The position numbers and the translations under genes are program-made. Shown one piece after another: positions 52,591 to 58,833 of a stretch of 58,833 nucleotides of DNA. The first letter of the stretch is position 1; each line of letters begins with the position of its first letter. This DNA comes from Ruminiclostridium sp. (lineage in GTDB: Bacteria > Bacillota > Clostridia > Oscillospirales > Ruminococcaceae), in the NCBI GenBank assembly GCA_017935365.1, contig JAGBHT010000033.1, positions 89,697 to 148,529 of the forward strand, written 5' to 3'. The notes under the pieces were generated by a model. The model saw nothing but the letters and a program-made list of their open reading frames with translations. It did not search any database and had not been told where the DNA came from.

Positions 52591-53685
52591 ATGCTTAGCT
52601 TGATAATAAAACAGATGAGAGAATATTTCAGAAGCCCTGTCAACGTATTTATGGGACTTTTATTCCCGGTACTTCTGGTATTCTTTCTCGGAACAATGTT
52701 ACAAGGTCTTGACATATCGGATTATGATATAGGCAAAATAAAACTACAGTACAGCGTTTCCGGGGCTGATGAACAAAGCGGTAAAGCTTTCGCCGAATTT
52801 CTTGACAATATAGATATGATAAAGGCAGAGAAAAACAATGATAGCGAAAACGCATTGAAGCTTACCGACAGCGGCAATACAGATGCCTATATAGAGCTTA
52901 AGAACGGGGAAATAGTATTACATAAAGGCAGAAACGATATTGTAAACAGAGCGCTAAGCTCGGTGCTCAATTCCTATATTGCGGTATCTGATACATATTA
53001 CAAGATAGCGTCAACGGATCCGTCACTGCTTATGGATATAGATGCCGATACCGAAAAGTTATTTGTTGAGCAGGAAGGACTTGGCGTTACGCGCAGTATG
53101 CTTGATTATTATGCAGTCAGTATGACGGTAATGATGATATTTATGTCTCATATGATGATGGGCAGTACAGCTTTTAAGGACGAAGAGAAAATATTCACAA
53201 TGTCCCGCCTGTATCTGTCGCCGCTTGGCAGAACAAAGCTGTTTTTCGGAAAGCTTATCGGAATACTCCCGTCTGCCGTTATCAGCAATGCCGTAATAAT
53301 GCTGTTGTCGGCGTTTGTGTTCGGCGCAAGGTATTGTGATAATTTTATCGGAAATCTGCTGTTGTTCCTGCTGTTCAGCTGTTGCTCAATGGCGGCAACT
53401 GCCGTAGGTATGCTTATAGGTATCATTATTAAAATACCTGCCGAGGGCGTTATAATTCCGCTTGCGTGGTCGCTTCTGTTCTTTTCAGGTTCATTTTCTA
53501 AAGAAATATTTCTTGAAGGCTTCAGCGACAAGCTCCCGCCGTACCTTATCCAGCAGTCGGCATTCAGACTGACGCTTTACGGAGAAAGCGGTGACACTGT
53601 TATAACAATGGCAGTCTGCCTTGCGGTGACGGTTTTTGTTTCTCTTATCGGTGCGGTAATATTCCGCCGTAAGAAAACAGTCTGA
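52591..53685 (+). CDS. ABC-2 type permease
   Basis: A 364-residue membrane subunit with the ABC-2 layout: one N-terminal helix (about 18-36), a large extracytoplasmic loop, then five to six helices from about residue 170. It pairs with the next gene product as the membrane half of the exporter. It starts 11 bp after the ATPase gene. Substrate unknown; such operons often export or sense cell-wall-active peptides. Confidence 0.88.
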   Translation: MLSLIIKQMREYFRSPVNVFMGLLFPVLLVFFLGTMLQGLDISDYDIGKIKLQYSVSGADEQSGKAFAEFLDNIDMIKAEKNNDSENALKLTDSGNTDAYIELKNGEIVLHKGRNDIVNRALSSVLNSYIAVSDTYYKIASTDPSLLMDIDADTEKLFVEQEGLGVTRSMLDYYAVSMTVMMIFMSHMMMGSTAFKDEEKIFTMSRLYLSPLGRTKLFFGKLIGILPSAVISNAVIMLLSAFVFGARYCDNFIGNLLLFLLFSCCSMAATAVGMLIGIIIKIPAEGVIIPLAWSLLFFSGSFSKEIFLEGFSDKLPPYLIQQSAFRLTLYGESGDTVITMAVCLAVTVFVSLIGAVIFRRKKTV

Positions 53686-53699
53686 AAGGGGAGTGTATT

Positions 53700-54836
53700 A
53701 TGAATAATATCAGAACAGTATTTACGGGAATGCTTAAGCGACTTAAAACCGCACTGGTGATAGCACTCCTTGCAGGACTTGCAAGCATTGCGCTATATTA
53801 CTGCGGCAGACCGATAGCCGATATCTATTCCGTACAGGATAAGATAGATGTTGCCGTGATAGATAACGACAGATCAGAGCTTTCCGCAATGCTTAAAAAC
53901 TATCTGTCCGATAAAATGAGTATGAACATTATAGAAGACGAACAGGAAAAATTCAATGATAAATTGATTAACCGTGATGTTTCTGCTATAATAGAGATAC
54001 CGCAGAATTTTGAAAAAAATACGATAGACGGAAAAGATGTGAAAATAAAGTCCACTACTCTTGACGATTACGAAAACGGCACTTATATCTCGGTATATAT
54101 TGAAGGCTTTATGAGAAGCGTAAACATCGCTTCTTCTGCCGCAAAAGGTAACGCAGAGCTGTTTTCAAAAATTATGAACAGCGACGCCGCCGATACAAAG
54201 CTTACACAAGAAAATGCCGTCGTATCGGATATGGAAAACGAATATGTAGCCGCAGGCTTTACATTTTCCGAAGGGTTTATGATAATGCTCGTTACCGCTA
54301 TAGGAATGTTCATAACCCTTGCCGTAATGGATGACAGGCAGTACGGAACATACAGCAGAATGGCTATTTCGTCTGTGACAGGTATTCAGTACATAGTCGG
54401 CACACTGGGTGCCAGCGTGCTTATATCGCTGATATCGCTTATAATCCTGCCGCTTTATCTGCTTGTTACAGGTGCACAGATGAATGCCGGCTATCCGCTT
54501 ATATTTGTCGCTGTAATGATCTATTCTCTGTTTAATTCGGCGCTGTCGATAATGCTGGCACAGCTGATAAGCTCAAAGCAGGCCCTTGCAACGCTGTCCG
54601 GCTGTATCGCGTCGGTAGGCGCTTTGCTCGGCGGTGCGTGGTTCCCGATAGACGAAACGGCAGGTATGCTGAAATATCTTTCGTACATCACGCCCCAGTA
54701 CTGGTACTTCAACTTTATGTCGGGAGCGTCGGAACAACCGGTTATAAATATCTGCGTGCTTATACTCTATACATTGCTTATAATGCTTGCCAGCGCCGCA
54801 CTTTTCGGCAGAAAATCGGTAGTATCAAAGGCGTAA
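53700..54836 (+). CDS. ABC-2 type permease, second subunit
   Basis: A 378-residue homologue of the preceding permease: N-terminal helix (about 17-34), extracytoplasmic domain (about 40-195) and six helices from about residue 195 onward, with PQYWYFNFMSG before the last. It starts 14 bp after the first permease, so the exporter is probably a heterodimer. Ribosome binding site AAGGGGAG. Confidence 0.88.
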   Translation: MNNIRTVFTGMLKRLKTALVIALLAGLASIALYYCGRPIADIYSVQDKIDVAVIDNDRSELSAMLKNYLSDKMSMNIIEDEQEKFNDKLINRDVSAIIEIPQNFEKNTIDGKDVKIKSTTLDDYENGTYISVYIEGFMRSVNIASSAAKGNAELFSKIMNSDAADTKLTQENAVVSDMENEYVAAGFTFSEGFMIMLVTAIGMFITLAVMDDRQYGTYSRMAISSVTGIQYIVGTLGASVLISLISLIILPLYLLVTGAQMNAGYPLIFVAVMIYSLFNSALSIMLAQLISSKQALATLSGCIASVGALLGGAWFPIDETAGMLKYLSYITPQYWYFNFMSGASEQPVINICVLILYTLLIMLASAALFGRKSVVSKA

Positions 54837-54851
54837 CGAAAGGAAAACGAA

Positions 54852-55973
54852 TTGTCACTTATATATCTTGTGTTCAAGCTCATGGCAATAGCCGCATTCG
54901 GCGCTGTGAATATAATGGATAACTGCAATTCAGGCGATACGGTAATAACCGTACTCGCCTTTTCCTGCTTTGCTTTAGCCGAATATCTGCTGTCTGTGCT
55001 TAAAAAGTCGGATATTGCGGCGGCAGTCTGCTCGTGTGTTTCGGCGGTGACAGCCTTTCTGATGTACAGCGACAATCTGATATTCGTACTATGCTTTGCC
55101 GTGATTTTTGCGGTCGATAAATTCGGCGCGGGAAAGTATTTCCGGCATATCAGCGCTGTTTCGGTATTGCTTATTCTCTTCATATTCAAACCGCCGTTTA
55201 TTGATATTCTGATTCTTTTTATAATGCTGACAGCATTCACTGTAACCCATATTACCGCAGAACAGCTCATCCGGTGCAGAAAACAGCTTGCCAACAGCAG
55301 AGAAGAAACGGTACGGCTTAACCGCAAGGTTGCAAGCCTTGAAGAATACTCCAGAACAGCCAAAAAATCTGCGGCGATTGAAGAACGCAGAAGATTTTCT
55401 GCAAGGATACACGACAAGCTGGGACACAGCATTTCGGGAAGTATAATACTGCTTGAAGCGGCGAAGCTTAATATCAGAACAAATCCCGACAGTGCGGAGC
55501 AGTGTATTACAACAGTAACAGATAACCTCAGAAGCGGTGTCGATGATATAAGACAGGCACTGCGTGAAGAACGTCCCGACAGCAAAGCGATAGGTATGAG
55601 CGAGCTTAAAGAGATACTAGGAGAATACAAGGCAAAATACGGCATAAAAACATCGCTTGAAATAAAGGGAGACGCCGACAGGATAACGTTTCAGATGTGG
55701 AACTGCATAAAAGAAAATCTGATAGAAACACTTACAAACACGCTTAAGCATTCGGGCGCAAGCGAGTTTTCACTCAGCATTTCTGTCATGAACAAGGTTG
55801 TCCGTGCAGAGTTTAAGGACAACGGCGGCGGAAACGAAAATTTCAGAAAAGGAACGGGACTTACGGCAATTGAAGAGCGTACCGTGCTTGCTGACGGAAA
55901 GTGTATTTTTCTTTCACAGCCGGGTGGATTTTCGGTAGTGAATATATTCAGTCTGAAAGAGGATAACATATGA
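54852..55973 (+). CDS. Sensor histidine kinase (NarL/DesK-type, HisKA_3)
   Basis: A 373-residue kinase with an N-terminal region of about five membrane helices (1-135) and no extracytoplasmic domain, a coiled coil (about 138-175), the phosphorylation helix RRRFSARIHDKLGHSISG (His near residue 187) and an ATPase domain with ENLIETLTNTLKHSGA (N box, about 285) and FKDNGGGNENFRKGTGL (G boxes). Such intramembrane-sensing kinases answer to membrane stress or to the exporter's substrate. The TTG start is set by AAAGGAAAA upstream. Its stop overlaps the regulator start (ATGA). Confidence 0.9.
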   Translation: MSLIYLVFKLMAIAAFGAVNIMDNCNSGDTVITVLAFSCFALAEYLLSVLKKSDIAAAVCSCVSAVTAFLMYSDNLIFVLCFAVIFAVDKFGAGKYFRHISAVSVLLILFIFKPPFIDILILFIMLTAFTVTHITAEQLIRCRKQLANSREETVRLNRKVASLEEYSRTAKKSAAIEERRRFSARIHDKLGHSISGSIILLEAAKLNIRTNPDSAEQCITTVTDNLRSGVDDIRQALREERPDSKAIGMSELKEILGEYKAKYGIKTSLEIKGDADRITFQMWNCIKENLIETLTNTLKHSGASEFSLSISVMNKVVRAEFKDNGGGNENFRKGTGLTAIEERTVLADGKCIFLSQPGGFSVVNIFSLKEDNI

Positions 55974-56593
55974 AGATAATTATTGCAGATGATGACAGTA
56001 TAATCCGTGAGGGACTCAGGATGATAATTTCGTCACAGCCTGACTTTGAAATTATCGGCGTTGCTTGTGACGGTGCGGAAGCGGTGGAACTTTGCAGAAA
56101 ATACAAGACCGATATAGCGTTGCTTGATATAAGAATGCCCGTTATGGACGGCATAGAAGTGTCAAGAATTATGCTTGAAGAAAATCTCTGCAAGCCGTTA
56201 TTGCTGACAACGTTTGACGAACAGGAACTGATTCAGCGTGCGCTTAAAGCAGGGGTCAGCGGATATATACTTAAAAATACGCAGACTGACGGTATTTTCA
56301 GTGCGCTGAGAACCGTCTATAACGGCGGCACTGTATTCCAGCAGGATATTCTGTCTTATATCCGTGACGCCGCAGTGAAATGTTACGGCAAAAGCGCCGT
56401 TTTCAGCCTGCTGACCGAAAGAGAACTTGATATAGTAAAGCTGATCGCAGATGGTTATTCCAATGCGGAAATTGCCGAAAAGTTGTTTTTGTCAAACGGC
56501 ACTGTACGCAATTATATCAGCACAATTCTTGAAAAGACAGGATTTGAACACAGAACGCAGATAGCCGTGCGCTATCTTAAAGGCGATGAATAA
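55970..56593 (+). CDS. NarL/LuxR-type response regulator
   Basis: A 207-residue regulator. The receiver domain (1-118) has the acidic pocket DDD (7-9), the phosphoacceptor Asp53 in LLDIRMPVMDG and the switch Lys near 103. The C-terminal LuxR helix-turn-helix (about 143-205) shows LTERELDIVKLIADGYSNAEIA and TVRNYISTILEKTG. It pairs with the kinase upstream and probably controls the ABC operon. Confidence 0.93.
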   Translation: MKIIIADDDSIIREGLRMIISSQPDFEIIGVACDGAEAVELCRKYKTDIALLDIRMPVMDGIEVSRIMLEENLCKPLLLTTFDEQELIQRALKAGVSGYILKNTQTDGIFSALRTVYNGGTVFQQDILSYIRDAAVKCYGKSAVFSLLTERELDIVKLIADGYSNAEIAEKLFLSNGTVRNYISTILEKTGFEHRTQIAVRYLKGDE

Positions 56594-56607
56594 AGATAAG
56601 TAAAAAT

Positions 56608-56643
56608 ATTCCCGTAAGCCGACTATTGCCGATTTACGGGAAT
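56608..56643. terminator. Bidirectional terminator between response regulator and HAD gene
   Basis: 10-bp stem ATTCCCGTAA / TTACGGGAAT (56608-56617, 56634-56643) with T-rich flanks on both strands. Confidence 0.8.
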
Positions 56644-56647
56644 TTTC

Positions 56648-58213
56648 TTATGTGATCTTATACAGAAATTCATTGCCTTTTTTGCCGACAAAATCAATAA
56701 CTCCGACATATTGCAGAATTTTTACGGCAATACCTGCGTCGCCCGACCGCATACACTTTCTGAACTGTTTAAGCGTGAATATTTCCGGCAAACCGTCGGG
56801 AATAAAGCATCGGTAACTGTCGCTGTCCTCAAGGAAAGTCAGTTGGAGCAGGTAAGTCGGCACGGTCACTTTCCTGTCCGTTTTTCTGCGTTTCATATCC
56901 TTTGCGCAGTAGCGCAGGTTTTCTACCGCTATATCCGCAATACAGATAGTCAGATTAGGGCTGTTGAGATATTGCTTTATTCTGTAAAGCTCCATAAAGA
57001 AGTCAGTCATATCATTTGACGTGACCGTTCTTCCGCTTTTAAGGATTTCGCCTGTCGATTTATCGATATAGTTAAGTCGGCTCTTCTTGTGAAACGGATA
57101 AACGATAGTAACGTGTGACGCTTTGATAAAAACATTAAGCTTAGGCACAAGGTATTTAAAATTGGCTGTCTGTATTTCAAAAATACCGTTCTCAGTAACA
57201 AGGTCTGCAAAGTAATTGCCTATCTTGATCTCCTTATCGAACAGAGATGACGCAAAATAGCTTTTCAGTGTTGCGTGTATCTGCTTTTCGTTGAGTATAC
57301 CCACTCCGTCACCGCTGTCGTCGGTAGCGGTGCAGGCACTGAAATGTGCATTGTCGGGTGCAACGTGTAGCGGTTGTTTATTATACTGCCATACCGTGCA
57401 GTTGTCGTTTTGGATAAACACAGGCACTCCGCTTTGTTCATTTGAGCTGATGATCCCTGTAGCAAGCGCTTTCAGCTGATCCGTAGCGTTTGAAACGGCA
57501 TAGCACCTGTCTGCAACCGAAAACATCGAAATATCATTTGTGTTGTCACCGAAAACTATAAGCTCGTCCGCGTCGAGCATTTCTTTCAGTTTCAGTGCGG
57601 CATTAGCCTTGGAAACGTCATAACGGTATATTTCATACCAGTATTCGTTAGTATCGTAGGTGTCGGGCTGATAATTTCTTGAAAATCCGTTCTTATTATA
57701 AAAGTAACCGTCAAGTTCTTCCGGAGAAACGATCGGCTCGATAAGCGTTATGTAGTAGATTTCCCCCTCGAAAAGCTCATCGTAATCCTTAGCGCGGTAC
57801 ATTCTCCTGTCTCCGGCTCTGTCCTTAAGATACCGCACTGTGCCTTTGTTAAGCCTTTCTTCAAGGTAGCTTACACGCTCATAGTTATCTATAACCGAAT
57901 AGACGAGTATTGATTCTTTGTGTTCATAGAAAAAACTTTTAAGGAACGCTTTTGATTCTTCGCCGAAAAAGTGGGTAACTATACGTTCTTTTGTAACCGG
58001 GTCGATGATAAAAGCGCCGTTATGGGTTATTACAGGAAGTCTGAAATTGATACAGCTTACCTTCGGCTCGGCGGAGTGTACAGAACGTGCGGTGGCATAG
58101 CTTATCGCAATGTCATCGTCTATAAGAGCATTCATCATTGATTCGGTAAGTCTGCCGATTTCGGCTTTATGGTCAAGAAGCGTACCGTCAAGGTCGGTAA
58201 GATACAGTTTCAT
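56648..58213 (-). CDS. Fusion of Cof-type HAD phosphatase and PD-(D/E)XK-nuclease-like domain
   Basis: A 521-residue protein about twice the length of a Cof-type phosphatase. Residues 1-260 are a complete HAD fold: catalytic DLDGT with Asp7 and Asp9, and a final FGDNTNDISMF near 221. A linker (about 262-305) follows. Residues 306-521 look like a restriction-endonuclease-like core: NEKQIHATLKSYF (309-320), then an acidic D337 in ADLVTEN and EIQ (346-348), matching the D...(E/D)xK arrangement with Gln for Lys, then a KL helix (358). I recall similar EIQT-type domains as stand-alone hypothetical proteins in Firmicutes. The phosphatase probably acts on sugar phosphates; nuclease activity of the second domain is inferred. 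It has its own promoter. Confidence 0.75.
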   Translation of the reverse strand: MKLYLTDLDGTLLDHKAEIGRLTESMMNALIDDDIAISYATARSVHSAEPKVSCINFRLPVITHNGAFIIDPVTKERIVTHFFGEESKAFLKSFFYEHKESILVYSVIDNYERVSYLEERLNKGTVRYLKDRAGDRRMYRAKDYDELFEGEIYYITLIEPIVSPEELDGYFYNKNGFSRNYQPDTYDTNEYWYEIYRYDVSKANAALKLKEMLDADELIVFGDNTNDISMFSVADRCYAVSNATDQLKALATGIISSNEQSGVPVFIQNDNCTVWQYNKQPLHVAPDNAHFSACTATDDSGDGVGILNEKQIHATLKSYFASSLFDKEIKIGNYFADLVTENGIFEIQTANFKYLVPKLNVFIKASHVTIVYPFHKKSRLNYIDKSTGEILKSGRTVTSNDMTDFFMELYRIKQYLNSPNLTICIADIAVENLRYCAKDMKRRKTDRKVTVPTYLLQLTFLEDSDSYRCFIPDGLPEIFTLKQFRKCMRSGDAGIAVKILQYVGVIDFVGKKGNEFLYKIT

Positions 58214-58316
58214 TTCATCTCTCCAATTACAATTTATATTTTTCAGCGGGGTTAGGGACAGAGGATTTACTCTGTTTTATAAAAACGGACTTTATCTACA
58301 AGTTGTTTATATATCT

Positions 58317-58345
58317 ATCATAACAGAAAAACTTACACAATTCAA
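58317..58345 (-). promoter_or_regulatory. Promoter of the HAD fusion gene
   Basis: On the - strand TTGAAT (58345-58340), 17-base spacer, TATGAT (58322-58317), leaving a leader of about 95 nt. Confidence 0.65.
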
Positions 58346-58430
58346 GCGCTTTGTGTATATTGCACAAATAACTATTTTAAAAGTCGGGAATAATTCACTT
58401 TGTTTTTTTGATAAAAAATTGTCAAACCAC

Positions 58431-58459
58431 TTGATAATGCACGAAAAATTTTGTATAAT
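58431..58459 (+). promoter_or_regulatory. gap promoter
   Basis: TTGATA (58431-58436), 17-base spacer, TATAAT (58454-58459). The leader is about 65 nt with AGGAGG before the ATG. Confidence 0.8.
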
Positions 58460-58530
58460 AGAGGAGTAGAAATTTAGCGGACGCATTGCGCCTGCGAAAA
58501 GTTCACAAAATTTTTAGGAGGAATATTCCA

Positions 58531-58833
58531 ATGTCAGTTAAAGTTGCTATTAACGGTTTCGGCCGTATCGGACGTCTTGCTTTCAGACAGATGTTCGGCG
58601 CAGAAGGTTATGAGGTAGTTGCAATCAACGACCTTACAAAGCCCTCAATGCTCGCTCAGCTTTTAAAGTATGATACAGCACAGGGCGGTTACTGTGGTAA
58701 GATAGGTGAGAACCTTCACACAGTTACTGCTGATGACGAAGCAGGCACAATCACAGTTGACGGCAAGACACTTAAGATCTATGCTATGGCTAAGGCTAAT
58801 GAGCTTCCTTGGGGCGAAATCGGTGTTGACGTA
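58531..58833 (+). CDS. gap: Glyceraldehyde-3-phosphate dehydrogenase, type I (3' end beyond window)
   Basis: The first 101 residues of a glycolytic GAPDH, cut by the window edge. The NAD-binding INGFGRIGR is at residues 7-15, followed by VVAINDLTKP and LLKYDTAQGGY. The strong promoter, AGGAGG site and regular codon choice (GTA, GAC, AAG, CTT) fit a highly expressed gene. The catalytic Cys lies outside the window. Confidence 0.95.
   Translation, partial: MSVKVAINGFGRIGRLAFRQMFGAEGYEVVAINDLTKPSMLAQLLKYDTAQGGYCGKIGENLHTVTADDEAGTITVDGKTLKIYAMAKANELPWGEIGVDV

Overview
The window looks like the chromosome of an anaerobic, low-to-mid GC Gram-positive bacterium of the Clostridia, probably Ruminococcus or a relative in the Oscillospiraceae. 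The grounds are strong AGGAGG ribosome binding sites, consensus sigma-A promoters with 17-base spacers, a SpoVT sporulation regulator, QueH, methylglyoxal synthase beside an mreBCD/pbp2/minD group, and a DUF4364 protein. The species is inferred, not shown.

Region 1 (1-16.6 kb) is part of an integrative conjugative element, nearly all on the + strand. It carries a giant thioester/Cna_B surface adhesin cut by the window edge, a VirB4-type ATPase split into two genes, two unrecognised conjugation-module proteins, a CpaE/MinD-like ATPase with a degenerate P-loop, a Toprim primase-like protein, a two-winged-helix replication-type protein, and a stand-alone HipA-like kinase flanked by two identical palindromes. 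No relaxase, coupling protein or integrase is in view, so the element continues to the left. Region 2 (16.6-17.9 kb) lies between the element and two tRNA genes. It holds a roughly 205-nt RNA gene with a perfect promoter and a terminator, a small one-TM protein on the - strand, and a hairpin-dense structured region of about 320 nt ending in a terminator-like hairpin. Neither RNA is a family I recognise; this is the part most likely to be undescribed.

Region 3 (18-31 kb) is housekeeping: a GT4 glycosyltransferase, an esterase, SpoVT, TadA, an XRE regulator with a 35-residue membrane peptide too short for routine annotation, a histidine phosphatase, Tex, a YcxB-like protein, QueH, a CorA transporter with its own promoter and a 21-codon upstream ORF, a long ZapA-like protein, a U32 peptidase and dUTPase. 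Region 4 (31-42 kb) is cell shape and translation: mreB-mreC-mreD-PBP2, an orphan MinD, mgsA, hisS, a DUF5131 protein, thrS, a YjfB-like protein and a MerR regulator with its palindromic operator. Region 5 (42-45 kb, - strand) is aroA-aroC-DUF4364.

Region 6 (45-51.5 kb) is a TetR regulator divergent from a DUF308/MMPL/heptad-repeat operon that probably forms one envelope export system. Region 7 (51.6-56.6 kb) is an ABC-2 exporter with its own histidine kinase and NarL-type regulator. Region 8 contains a - strand fusion of a Cof-type HAD phosphatase to a PD-(D/E)XK-nuclease-like domain, then the start of glyceraldehyde-3-phosphate dehydrogenase, cut by the right edge.
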